From the NCBI GenBank assembly GCA_038137215.1, contig JAYQBG010000006.1, positions 51,968-115,967 of the forward strand: a stretch of DNA of 64,000 nt, written 5' to 3'. A program made the translations under genes and the position numbers. The stretch comes from JABJAG01 sp038137215 (GTDB lineage: Bacteria > Pseudomonadota > Alphaproteobacteria > UBA6615). Below, in pieces: positions 42,986-51,562 of the stretch. The notes beneath the pieces were generated by a model. The model was not told the DNA's origin. It searched no databases and saw only the letters and a program-made list of their open reading frames with translations. Position 1 is the stretch's first letter. Each line of letters starts with the position of its first letter.

Positions 42986-43762
42986 TCAGGAGCGCGGGCG
43001 CAGCACCCGGTCGTACATGGCGAAAATCAGCTCCCAGTCCCGCAGTGCCGCCTGCTTGTCATAGACATCCCGGTCCGGGATCGCATAGCCGTGGGCCGCG
43101 CCGGGATGCACCTCGTCGAAATAGGTCGCCGGCTGACCGTTGAAGGCTGCCCGCACTCCCGCAATCACCTCGGGCGGGGTGTAGTGATCGGTCTCGCCGA
43201 AACCGCTGTAATACTCACCCCGGACATTTCCGGCGTCGCGGTGGGGCGAATCCCTGCCTTCGACCACCAGCCGGGTCGGGTGCAGGCTGGCGCTCGCCTG
43301 AAACGTCTCCGGATAGGCGGCTGCCACCCGCAGGACGTGACGCCCGCCCATGCAGTAGCCGATGGAGCCGGCCGGACCCGGGCGAATGGAATCCTCCGCG
43401 CGCAGACGCGCCATCAGCGCGCCGGTGTCCGCCACCGCCATGGCATCGCTGAGCTGCAACCGGAAGGCCTGCAGCTTGTCCTGTTCGTCCTGGGGCAGGT
43501 CCTTGAGCGATGTTGTCGTGCCGTCGGGCCGGCGGTAGTCAAAGCTGGTATCGCCCCAGCGATAGTAGAGATTGGGCACGGCCACGGCATAGCCAACCGA
43601 GGCGATGTGGCGGGCGAGGTCAAAGAGCTGCTCGCGGACCCCCCAGATATCCATAAACAGAACCACGGGCGGGCACGGACCGCCGGAGTCCGGATGGGTC
43701 AGAAAGGTGTTCATCACCCCATCCGGTGTGTCGATATCGATTGTACGCTCCAGCATCTCCAT
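42986..43762 (-). CDS. Dienelactone hydrolase-family protein
   Basis: A 258-residue alpha/beta hydrolase. The nucleophile lies in SIGYCMGGRHVL, a Cys elbow as in dienelactone hydrolases. PPVVLFMDIWGVREQLFDLARHI is the early oxyanion strand and helix, and HPGAAHGYAIPDRDVYD near the C-terminus carries the catalytic His. A catalytic Asp is expected between them (VEGRDSPHRDAG region). The family hydrolyses dienelactones and related esters from aromatic ring cleavage. It is divergent from the peroxiredoxin gene across a 187 bp space that holds an inverted repeat, and convergent with the DUF1993 gene. Confidence 0.87.
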   Translation of the reverse strand: MEMLERTIDIDTPDGVMNTFLTHPDSGGPCPPVVLFMDIWGVREQLFDLARHIASVGYAVAVPNLYYRWGDTSFDYRRPDGTTTSLKDLPQDEQDKLQAFRLQLSDAMAVADTGALMARLRAEDSIRPGPAGSIGYCMGGRHVLRVAAAYPETFQASASLHPTRLVVEGRDSPHRDAGNVRGEYYSGFGETDHYTPPEVIAGVRAAFNGQPATYFDEVHPGAAHGYAIPDRDVYDKQAALRDWELIFAMYDRVLRPRS

Positions 43763-43841
43763 CCCCTCCCAAGGCCGCTTGGCAAATCACCCCAGCTTAA
43801 ATCGCCGTGTGGACAGCACAAAGCCGGTGCCATCAAAAATA

Positions 43842-43860
43842 ATCTGGAATTTTTCCAGAT
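43842..43860. promoter_or_regulatory. Perfect 8-3-8 inverted repeat upstream of the peroxiredoxin gene
   Basis: ATCTGGAA and TTCCAGAT flank TTT. It sits between the divergent hydrolase and peroxiredoxin genes, 90 bp before the peroxiredoxin ATG, and just upstream of a promoter-like TTGAAC (43866) and TAATAT (43887) with 15 bp spacing. It may be an operator for a redox or metabolite regulator; the binding protein is unknown. Confidence 0.45.
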
Positions 43861-43949
43861 CGCCCTTGAACTCTATTACATCATCCTAATATTAGAACCA
43901 TTCCAAACAACAAACGGCGGCCCTCCCGCGGCCCCACGGAGAGAATTCG

Positions 43950-44477
43950 ATGATCGGCAAGAAAGTTCCCAATGTTACCCTGAAGACCCGCGTGCGCGAT
44001 GAATCCATCGGCGGCGACAATCCTTTCCGCTGGGAGCATGTCCAGACCGAGGACCTGTTCAAGGGCAAGAAAGTCGTCCTGTTCTCACTGCCCGGCGCCT
44101 TCACCCCGACCTGCTCGACCTATCAGCTTCCCGACTTCGAGAAGATGTATGGCGATTTTCAGGAGAACGGCATCGACGACATCTACTGCCTGTCGGTGAA
44201 CGACGCCTTCGTCATGAACGCCTGGGCGAAGTCCCAGGGCCTGAAGAACGTCAAGGTGATCCCGGACGGTTCGGGTGAGTTCACCAACGGCATGGGCATG
44301 CTGGTGGCCAAGGACAATCTGGGCTTCGGCAAGCGCTCCTGGCGCTACGGCGCCGTTGTGAATGACGGTGTGGTCGAGCAGTGGTTCGAGGAGCCCGGCT
44401 TTGAAGACAATTGCGAGGACGATCCCTACGGCGAAAGCGCGCCGCAGAACATCCTCGAAAACCTGAAGGCCGCCTGA
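43950..44477 (+). CDS. Peroxiredoxin, Prx5 subfamily
   Basis: A 175-residue thioredoxin-fold peroxidase. LFSLPGAFTPTCSTYQLPDF is the Prx5 active-site motif with the peroxidatic Cys near residue 55. The resolving Cys of 2-Cys types is not evident. The Arg of the family site is in FGKRSWRYGAVVNDG, and the C-terminus has VEQWFEEPG. It reduces peroxides with glutathione/glutaredoxin or thioredoxin in the cytoplasm. The ATG follows GGAGAGAATT. The upstream region holds an inverted repeat, and the gene is convergent with the DCC-family gene. Confidence 0.93.
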   Translation: MIGKKVPNVTLKTRVRDESIGGDNPFRWEHVQTEDLFKGKKVVLFSLPGAFTPTCSTYQLPDFEKMYGDFQENGIDDIYCLSVNDAFVMNAWAKSQGLKNVKVIPDGSGEFTNGMGMLVAKDNLGFGKRSWRYGAVVNDGVVEQWFEEPGFEDNCEDDPYGESAPQNILENLKAA

Positions 44478-44514
44478 GCCTGCGCCTTCACCCGATGTGC
44501 ACCGGAGCCTGGCC

Positions 44515-44925
44515 TCAAGCTTCGGTGCTCGTCTTTTTCCGAACCAGTGCCTGCAGAACCGGCCGCACCTTCAGGAACACCGGATAGGCCGTTACAAGCA
44601 CCCAGACCAGCGGCGGGCGGCTGAACACGACGCCCAGCCAGCGCGTCCGGGGCATACGCGTCCACAGATAGGCAAAGGCCCGGCCACCCTCCAGAAGATC
44701 ACCGGCTTCGGTGCGCACGTGAAATCGTGCCAGCGCCGTGGTTCGATCAAGATCCTGGCCCAGGTCCGTGTCCGACGAAACCGCGTGCACATCAACCCAG
44801 TCCACCGCCTGCGCGCGGTCGAGCTTCCGGTAGGTGTCGATCTCCCAGCGGCAGAGCGGACACGCCCCGTCAAAATAGACTTCGGCTTTCGAAGATCCTG
44901 GTTTCGAGCTCATTGCCCTCATCAT
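44515..44925 (-). CDS. DCC1-like thiol-disulfide oxidoreductase family protein (DUF393)
   Basis: A 136-residue protein. VYFDGACPLCRWEIDTYRKLD holds the DUF393/DCC motif with a Cys-x-x-Cys pair (Cys22 and Cys25), after a short Ser/Lys-rich N-terminus. GGRAFAYLWTRMP is the second conserved block. The C-terminal half is hydrophobic (WVLVTAYPVFLKVRPVL). Members have a thioredoxin-like fold and are thought to handle disulfides, but no substrate is established. Start codons cluster at residues 1, 2 and 5. It is convergent with the peroxiredoxin gene, 37 bp apart. Confidence 0.85.
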   Translation of the reverse strand: MMRAMSSKPGSSKAEVYFDGACPLCRWEIDTYRKLDRAQAVDWVDVHAVSSDTDLGQDLDRTTALARFHVRTEAGDLLEGGRAFAYLWTRMPRTRWLGVVFSRPPLVWVLVTAYPVFLKVRPVLQALVRKKTSTEA

Positions 44926-45004
44926 TTAAACTTTTATTGATAGGAATGACTACGCATTTTGCGCGCTCTCGGATTGTTTCGGAAATCGGCCAGAAGACGG
45001 CACG

Positions 45005-45036
45005 AAAAAGGCCCGGCTGAATACCAGCCGGGCCTT
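45005..45036 (-). terminator. Intrinsic terminator after tRNA-Gly
   Basis: On the minus strand a 12 bp stem (AAGGCCCGGCTG / CAGCCGGGCCTT) with a 5-base loop is followed by TTTTT. It lies just past the tRNA 3' end. Confidence 0.85.
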
Positions 45037-45044
45037 CGTCTATC

Positions 45045-45119
45045 TGGAGCGGGAAACGAGATTCGAACTCGCGACCCTCACGTTGGCAACGTGATGCTCT
45101 ACCACTGAGCTATTCCCGC
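45045..45119 (-). tRNA. tRNA-Gly (GCC)
   Basis: The minus strand reads as a complete cloverleaf of 75 bases including encoded CCA. GCGGGAA opens the acceptor stem and pairs with TTCCCGC; TAGCTCAGTGGTAGAGCA is the D arm, CACGTTGCCAACGTG the anticodon arm with GCC at its centre, and GTTCGAATC the T loop. An intrinsic terminator follows immediately. Confidence 0.97.
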
Positions 45120-45132
45120 GTCGTGAAGCCGG

Positions 45133-45161
45133 ACATAACCGCAACCGGGCCATGATTTCAA
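45133..45161 (-). promoter_or_regulatory. Sigma-70-type promoter for tRNA-Gly
   Basis: On the minus strand TTGAAA and TTATGT are separated by 17 bp and end 13 bp before the tRNA 5' end, placing the start of transcription a few bases upstream of the tRNA. Confidence 0.6.
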
Positions 45162-45211
45162 GTGGTCATGTGACAATTCCGTCATCAGCATGAAAACGCT
45201 ATATCCACCCC

Positions 45212-45715
45212 ATGAACACCCATAACCCGATCGAAGAACCATTGCTGGACCGTTTTGCCGCGCTGGGCATCGAATATGCCATGCACCGGCACCCCGCCCT
45301 GCACACGGTGGAGGAGTCCCGGTCCCTGCGCGGCACCATGCCCGGCAGCCACATCAAGAATCTCTTTTTGCGCGACAAGAAGCGCAATCAGTGGCTGGTG
45401 ACGGTGCCCGAGGATGCGGACGTGGACCTCAAGGCCCTGCGACATCTTCTCGACGCGCGCGGCAATCTGAGCTTCGGCAGTGCAGAGCTTCTGCAATCCT
45501 CGCTCGGGGTTCTGCCCGGCTCGGTGACGCCCTTTGCAGTGATGAACGATGACGAAGGCCTCGTGACGATGGTGCTGGCAAACAGCGTTCTGGAACGCGA
45601 TCCGGTGAATGCCCATCCGCTGCACAACGAGGCAACCGTGGCCGTCTCCCGGGTCGACCTGTTGAGGTTTCTCGACGCCTGCGCCCACCCGCCGCTGCGG
45701 ATCGATCTGCCCTGA
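45212..45715 (+). CDS. Prolyl-tRNA deacylase-type editing protein (PrdX/ProX, YbaK-like)
   Basis: A 167-residue free-standing editing domain. It contains YAMHRHPALHTVEESRSLRG, then GSHIKNLFLRDKKRNQWLVTV with the conserved Lys of the INS-like family, and LGVLPGSVTPFAVMNDD, the GxxPGSVTPF motif. Such proteins remove Ala from mischarged tRNA-Pro. The last part holds HPLHNEATVAVSRVDLLRFL, typical of PrdX. The length fits a single-domain enzyme. It begins 92 bp downstream of the tRNA 5' end and is transcribed away from it. Confidence 0.9.
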   Translation: MNTHNPIEEPLLDRFAALGIEYAMHRHPALHTVEESRSLRGTMPGSHIKNLFLRDKKRNQWLVTVPEDADVDLKALRHLLDARGNLSFGSAELLQSSLGVLPGSVTPFAVMNDDEGLVTMVLANSVLERDPVNAHPLHNEATVAVSRVDLLRFLDACAHPPLRIDLP

Positions 45716-45822
45716 CCTCCGGCGCCGCAGCCACGAACCCTGCCTGGGGGCTTGATACCCCGCCCGCAACGCTCCATCTTCTGGACACAATCAAGAAAAC
45801 CCGACACACAAGAGTGCCCGCT

Positions 45823-46764
45823 ATGGACCCCATCGTCACCGACGCCAATGCCCCCATGACCGCCCCCGGCGGCGCGGACGTCATCAAGGACTCCAACCAG
45901 AACAACTTCATGGCCGACGTCATCGACGCCTCCCGCGAGATTCCGGTCATCGTCGATTTCTGGGCGACCTGGTGCGGCCCCTGCAAGACCCTGGGCCCGA
46001 TCATCGAGAAGGTGGTGACCAATGCCGGCGGCGCGGTCAAACTGGTCAAGATCGATGTGGACAAGGCGCCGGATATTTCCGCCCAGTTGCAGATTCAATC
46101 GATCCCGACCGTCTATGCCTTCAAGGACGGCCAGCCGGTCGATGGCTTCCAGGGCGCACTGCCCGAGAGTCAGGTTCAGGCCTGGGTCGATGCGCTGATT
46201 GCCAAGCATGGTGGCGGCGCGAGCGCAGGACCTGATCCGATCGCAGAAGCCCTCGATGCCGCAGACGCCGCGATGGCCGAAGGCGATATCGGCAATGCCG
46301 GTGCCATCTATGCCCAGGTACTTAATCAGGACGCCGAGAATACGCGCGCCATGACCGGCATGATCCGGGCCTATCTGAAGGCCGGGCAGGCCGACAAGGC
46401 CCGCGCCATTGCCGACCAGGCGAGCCCCGAAGCCCTCAAATCCGATGAGCTGGCGGGCGCCATTTCCGCGCTTGAGCTTGCCGAAGCCGGCAGCGCGGTT
46501 GCCGGCGAGATCGACACGCTGCGCGCGCAGATGGAGGCTGACCCGGACGATCATCAGGCACGCTTCGATTTCGCCGTGGCTGCCTTTGCCTCCAGCGATA
46601 CGGAAAGCGCCATAGACGCGCTGGTGGAAATCATTCGCCGCAAACGCGACTGGAACGAGGACGCGGCGCGGACAGAACTCCTGAAGATTTTCGACGCTCT
46701 GGGTCCGACAGACCCGATAACCATTGCCGGGCGGCGCAAGCTTTCGTCCGTTCTTTTTTCATGA
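45823..46764 (+). CDS. Thioredoxin-domain TPR protein (CnoX/YbbN-like)
   Basis: A protein of about 313 residues. An N-terminal thioredoxin domain has PVIVDFWATWCGPCKTLGPI, with a full WCGPC site near residues 50-54, followed by IQSIPTVYAF with its cis-Pro. The C-terminal two thirds are TPR-like helices: LDAADAAMAEGDIGNAGAIY and DHQARFDFAVAAFASSD. This is the CnoX/YbbN layout, a holdase chaperone that works with GroEL. Many homologues lack one Cys; here both are present, so redox activity is possible. GTG 45814 is an alternative start. Its TGA overlaps the ATG of the LonN gene. Confidence 0.9.
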   Translation: MDPIVTDANAPMTAPGGADVIKDSNQNNFMADVIDASREIPVIVDFWATWCGPCKTLGPIIEKVVTNAGGAVKLVKIDVDKAPDISAQLQIQSIPTVYAFKDGQPVDGFQGALPESQVQAWVDALIAKHGGGASAGPDPIAEALDAADAAMAEGDIGNAGAIYAQVLNQDAENTRAMTGMIRAYLKAGQADKARAIADQASPEALKSDELAGAISALELAEAGSAVAGEIDTLRAQMEADPDDHQARFDFAVAAFASSDTESAIDALVEIIRRKRDWNEDAARTELLKIFDALGPTDPITIAGRRKLSSVLFS

Positions 46765-47429
46765 CCGGCGAAGCCGTCCTCAATGCGCTACCCGATGCGC
46801 TGCCGCTGTTCCCTCTGAACGGTGTCCTGTTGCTGCCCCGCGGCGGACTGCCCCTGAACGTTTTCGAGCCGCGCTATCTGGCGATGGTCGATGCCGCGCT
46901 GGCGACAGACCGCATGATCGGGATCGTTCAGCCCGCCGCCGACGGCGTGGCCGGGTTGAGCGCACCGGACGGCACCAACCTCTATCGGGTCGGCTGCGCC
47001 GGACGCATCCGCGCCTTCGAGGAAACCGATGATGGCCGCTACATGATCGAACTGCGCGGCGTCTGCCGGTTCGACATCACCGAAGAGCTGGAAATGCGCG
47101 ACGGGTTCCGGAACATTCGCCCGGACTATTCACGCTTCGCATCCGACCCCTATCCCGATGGCGAATTGTCCATCGAGCGGAATCGGTTGCTCTCGGGCCT
47201 GAAGGGCTATTTCGAACTTCAGAATATTGCCGCCGACTGGGACGCCCTCCAGCAGACGCCCGACGAGCGTTTGATCACGACGCTCGCCATGGTCTGCCCC
47301 TTCGACCCGGCCGAAAAGCAGGTCCTGCTCGAAAGCCCGGACATTGCCCAGCAATGCAAGTTGCTGATCGGATTCATCGAAACCACGCTGCGGGCCGACA
47401 ATGACAACGGCCCGTCATCCGTCAATTAG
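46761..47429 (+). CDS. LON peptidase substrate-binding domain protein
   Basis: A 222-residue stand-alone Lon N-terminal (LAN) domain without ATPase or protease parts. LPLFPLNGVLLLPRGGLPLNVFEPRYLAMVD is the signature; ADGVAGLS is the disordered loop and NLYRVGCAGRIRAFEETDDGRYMIELRGVCRF is the beta core. The helical bundle follows, with MVCPFDPAEKQVLLE near the end. It is translated by overlap with the thioredoxin-TPR gene (ATGA at 46761) and followed 25 bp later by a Trm112-like gene, a block conserved among alphaproteobacteria. The function is not established. Confidence 0.93.
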   Translation: MTGEAVLNALPDALPLFPLNGVLLLPRGGLPLNVFEPRYLAMVDAALATDRMIGIVQPAADGVAGLSAPDGTNLYRVGCAGRIRAFEETDDGRYMIELRGVCRFDITEELEMRDGFRNIRPDYSRFASDPYPDGELSIERNRLLSGLKGYFELQNIAADWDALQQTPDERLITTLAMVCPFDPAEKQVLLESPDIAQQCKLLIGFIETTLRADNDNGPSSVN

Positions 47430-47454
47430 CGATCTGAAACCGAGGACACTCATC

Positions 47455-47655
47455 ATGGCCCCGCCCGATGCCAAGACCGTTGACCCCAAACTGCTCGAGA
47501 TACTTGTCTGTCCGGTGACAAAGGGTCCGCTCGAATACGACGCCGCTGCTCAAGAGCTGATCAGCAAACAGGCGGGGCTGGCCTATCCGATCCGCGATGG
47601 TATTCCGATCATGCTGGCCGAAGAGGCCCGCGAGCTGGATACCGGCGGGGCGTGA
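47455..47655 (+). CDS. Trm112/UPF0434 family protein
   Basis: A 66-residue small protein. The motif LLEILVCPVTKGPLEY is the Trm112 signature, and IRDGIPIMLAEEAREL is the conserved end. Only one Cys of the zinc site is kept, as is normal for bacterial UPF0434. ATG 47455 gives the expected N-terminus; an earlier ATG at 47401 would overlap the LonN gene. Trm112-like proteins in other organisms activate methyltransferases. It lies between the LonN and DUF971 genes. Confidence 0.9.
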   Translation: MAPPDAKTVDPKLLEILVCPVTKGPLEYDAAAQELISKQAGLAYPIRDGIPIMLAEEARELDTGGA

Positions 47656-47662
47656 CAGGCAC

Positions 47663-48028
47663 GTGAACGACACCCCCCTTCACGTCACCGAACTGCGTTA
47701 CAGCAAGGACGACAAGGCCCTCACCGTGACCTTCGGTGACGGCGTCAGCTTTGCCCTGCCGGCCGAATACATGCGGGTCTATTCTCCCTCGGCCGAGGTC
47801 CGCGGCCATGGTGCCGACACGCGCAAGATCATTCCCGGGCGGCGCCATGTGGGCATTATGAAGATCGTGCCCGTCGGCAACTATGCCGTACAAATCCATT
47901 TCGACGACCTGCACGACACCGGCCTGTTCAGCTGGGCCTATCTGCGCGAGCTGGCTGAGAAACAGGAAACCTGGTGGGCGCAGTATCTGAAGGACCTGGA
48001 AGACCAGGGCCTGTCGCGGGAGCCCTAA
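47663..48028 (+). CDS. DUF971 domain protein
   Basis: A 121-residue protein. It reads LRYSKDDKALTVTFGDGVSFALPAEYMRVYSPSAE, then VGIMKIVPVGNYAVQIHFDDLHDTGLFSWAYLREL, the DUF971 fold found at the N-terminus of gamma-butyrobetaine hydroxylase and in ApbC-associated proteins. HDTGLFSW is the family hallmark. The start is GTG 47663, 7 bp after the Trm112 stop. Its stop overlaps the end of the convergent ubiH-family gene by 4 bp. DUF971 is linked to Fe-S cluster handling, but no role is proven here. Confidence 0.9.
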   Translation: MNDTPLHVTELRYSKDDKALTVTFGDGVSFALPAEYMRVYSPSAEVRGHGADTRKIIPGRRHVGIMKIVPVGNYAVQIHFDDLHDTGLFSWAYLRELAEKQETWWAQYLKDLEDQGLSREP

Positions 48029-49281
48029 AGCGCCTCGCCGCGCACCAGCCGCGGCAGGTCGCCAACCACGCCCATGGCGTGACGCATGAAGAACCGGCGT
48101 GCTGGCGGGGTTGCGTTGACGGCCGCCAGCCCCAGATCGCGCGCCACCCGGAGCGGCGCGATATCATTGGAGAACAGCCGCGTGAGACCATCGGTGGTGA
48201 CGGTCAGCATCATGTTGTCCACCCTGCGCCAGCCTTCATAGGCTGACAGGATGTCCGGATCGCCGATATCGAGGCCCAGACGCCGGGCATCGACCACCAC
48301 CTCAGCGAGCGCCGCCACGTCGCGGATGCCCATGTTCAGACCCTGACCCGCAATCGGGTGGATCGCATGGGCAGCATCACCCACCAGCGCCAGACGCTGA
48401 TCGGTGTAGCGGAACGCGTGCTGAAGACCCAGCGGATAGACCCAGCGCGGGCTGGCCAGAGCGATCTTTCCCAGAAAACCGCCGACGCAGTTCCCGAGTG
48501 CGGCTGTAAAGGCCACATCGTCTATGGCCCGGATGGCCGGCACCAGGTCGTTGGATTCGCTCCAGACCACCGAGGACTGGTGGGTCAGTCCGTCCACCGG
48601 TTCGGATAGATCGAGCATCGGCAGCAGCGCGAAGGGCCCGCCGGGCAAAAAGCGCTCATGGGCGATGTTCTGATGAGACACCTCATGGGCAATTGCACAG
48701 ACGAAGCTCGACTGGTCGTATTTCCATTCGGTGATCCGAATGCCCGCCGCCTGCCGCACTGCCGAACCGCGGCCGTCGCAGGCGAACACCACCCGCGCGC
48801 GCAGGGTGTCCCCGCCCGCCAGTTCGACGCGCACACCGGTTTCGCTGCGGGTCATCGCGGATATGGCGGCCGGGGCGATCAGATGTAGGTTCGCGATCTT
48901 GTCGGCCTGCGCGAACAGCGCATGACGAATACGCTGGTTCTCGACAATGTGGCCAAGCGGGACGTCACTGGTTTCGCGATGATCGAAATGCAGGAACATC
49001 AGCGAATCCCCGTCGCTGACCCGGATTGTCTCGATCGGACAGGCATGCACGCCGATGCCGTCCCAGACTCCGATCCCTTCCAGCACGCGGGCGCTGCCTG
49101 CCGCAATTGCGGTGGTGCGACCGTCATGGCCGGCAGCCTGAAGCGCGCCGGGATCGGCCCGGTCGATCACCGCCACCTCGATCCCGGCCGAGGCCAGCGC
49201 ATGACCCAGGGTCATCCCGGCCATTCCGGCGCCGACCACGACGGCTTCGACGGATTGCGATGTTGCAGCGGTCTCGGACAT
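48025..49281 (-). CDS. UbiH/UbiF/VisC/COQ6-family FAD-dependent hydroxylase
   Basis: A 418-residue flavoprotein monooxygenase. AVVVGAGMAGMTLGHALASAGIEVAVIDR is the N-terminal dinucleotide fold, VVFACDGRGSAVRQAAGI holds the DG motif, and LVGDAAHAIHPIAGQGLNMGIRDV is the second FAD motif. These three define the UbiH/COQ6 family that hydroxylates the ubiquinone ring. Which ring position is modified cannot be told from sequence. ATG 49281 is preferred; 49317 is an in-frame alternative. It is transcribed away from glnK, separated by a 263 bp regulatory region. Confidence 0.92.
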   Translation of the reverse strand: MSETAATSQSVEAVVVGAGMAGMTLGHALASAGIEVAVIDRADPGALQAAGHDGRTTAIAAGSARVLEGIGVWDGIGVHACPIETIRVSDGDSLMFLHFDHRETSDVPLGHIVENQRIRHALFAQADKIANLHLIAPAAISAMTRSETGVRVELAGGDTLRARVVFACDGRGSAVRQAAGIRITEWKYDQSSFVCAIAHEVSHQNIAHERFLPGGPFALLPMLDLSEPVDGLTHQSSVVWSESNDLVPAIRAIDDVAFTAALGNCVGGFLGKIALASPRWVYPLGLQHAFRYTDQRLALVGDAAHAIHPIAGQGLNMGIRDVAALAEVVVDARRLGLDIGDPDILSAYEGWRRVDNMMLTVTTDGLTRLFSNDIAPLRVARDLGLAAVNATPPARRFFMRHAMGVVGDLPRLVRGEAL

Positions 49282-49368
49282 GACGAAACCATCGCGTTCC
49301 GGCCGATGTTTGTCCATGCGGCAGATGGCCCACTATTTGTGCATAAAATATAGGCAGTTTGGTATTTC

Positions 49369-49385
49369 TGCACATTTCGTGTGCG
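49369..49385. promoter_or_regulatory. NtrC-like dyad upstream of glnK
   Basis: TGCACA and TGTGCG flank a 5-base spacer (TTTCG), close to the NtrC consensus TGCAC-x-GGTGCA. It lies about 85-90 bp upstream of the sigma-54-like promoter element at 49460, a usual enhancer distance. Confidence 0.5.
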
Positions 49386-49459
49386 TAATATTTGAGCAGC
49401 TTGAGCCCGTAATCGCAACATTTTGTAGTAATGACAGAGATTTAGACAAAATCCTGTAG

Positions 49460-49476
49460 TGGCACGGCACTTGAAA
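49460..49476 (+). promoter_or_regulatory. Sigma-54-like promoter of glnK-amtB
   Basis: TGGCACGGCACTTGAAA has the complete TGGCACG (-24) element and TTG of the -12 element at the right spacing. The usual C at -12 is an A. It lies 69 bp before the glnK ATG and downstream of an NtrC-like dyad. Confidence 0.55.
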
Positions 49477-49544
49477 TGCTTCCCGCGTAAAACCGCATCC
49501 GAATGGTCGGTTGCGGCCACTGGCTCGCGCAGAAGGGGGCTTTC

Positions 49545-49883
49545 ATGAAGCTAGTCATGGCGGTGATCAAACCGTTCAAACTGGATGAGGTACGCGAGGC
49601 ACTGACCGAACTTGGAGTTCAGGGCCTGACTGCGACCGAAGTTAAAGGATACGGACGCCAGAAAGGGCAAACGGAAATCTATCGCGGTGCGGAATACGCC
49701 GTGAGTTTTCTGCCCAAGGTGAAGGTGGAGGTTGTCGTGGACGACAACCAGACCGATTCCGTCGTCGAAATCATCGCCAAGGCCGCCAATACCGGCCGGA
49801 TCGGCGATGGCAAGATTTTCGTCATAGACGTTTCAAGCGCAATGCGGATTCGCACCGGCGAAACCGGCGCCGAAGCGCTCTAG
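49545..49883 (+). CDS. glnK: Nitrogen regulatory protein P-II
   Basis: A 112-residue PII protein, the exact family length. MKLVMAVIKPFKLDEVREAL opens the fold, and the T-loop contains GRQKGQTEIYRGAEY with Tyr51, the uridylylation site. VDDNQTDSVVEIIAKAANTGRIGDGKIFV is the B-loop and C-terminal region that binds ATP, ADP and 2-oxoglutarate. GlnK senses nitrogen status and blocks AmtB when nitrogen is ample. ATG 49545 has AAGGGGG at 6 bases and is preferred over 49503. It lies 18 bp ahead of amtB, and the unit is probably under NtrC and sigma-54 control. Confidence 0.96.
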   Translation: MKLVMAVIKPFKLDEVREALTELGVQGLTATEVKGYGRQKGQTEIYRGAEYAVSFLPKVKVEVVVDDNQTDSVVEIIAKAANTGRIGDGKIFVIDVSSAMRIRTGETGAEAL

Positions 49884-49901
49884 GCTAAGGAGTACTCGAA
49901 T

Positions 49902-51257
<1,356 letters not shown>

Positions 51258-51285
51258 CCAGCCAACTCCAATCCTCCCAACTGTC

Positions 51286-51317
51286 AGGGGCCCGGCGTCA
51301 ATCGCCGGGCCCCTTTT
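51286..51317 (+). terminator. Intrinsic terminator after amtB
   Basis: A perfect 12 bp GC-rich stem (AGGGGCCCGGCG / CGCCGGGCCCCT) with a 5-base loop is followed by TTTTCTTT. It closes the glnK-amtB operon. Confidence 0.88.
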
Positions 51318-51562
51318 CTTTGCCCGCGTCCTGCGCCACGTCGGGTTTTTTCTGCAAAAGCGACATAAACCTATGTTAAACATAATTATTCTCTGATTTA
51401 CGGTCCTCAGTTCAAACTTTGAGGTCGGCGATTCCGCGCCGATTCGCAGTATCAGCAAGCATTTTTCTTCAGTGATTTATTAGCTGCTGGATACAACTGT
51501 CTGACTCTGATAGTCTTTTTCCGATTTCGTGCCGATTTGGCGCGAGAACGGCGAACCTTGGC
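51318..51562. other. AT-rich intergenic region between amtB and the aminotransferase gene
   Basis: The space from the amtB stop to the next start is 305 bp and holds no gene. After the terminator it is clearly more AT-rich than its surroundings. It contains a small palindrome (ATGTTAAACAT near 51373) and a CCTCA/TGAGG pair near 51406-51425. It probably carries the promoter of the dapC-ftsK unit, but I see no convincing -35/-10 pair. Confidence 0.5.

Noticed and set aside
51370..51430. Small palindromes in the amtB-dapC space as operators
   Set aside because: The arms are 5 bp and AT-rich, within chance expectation for an AT-rich spacer.
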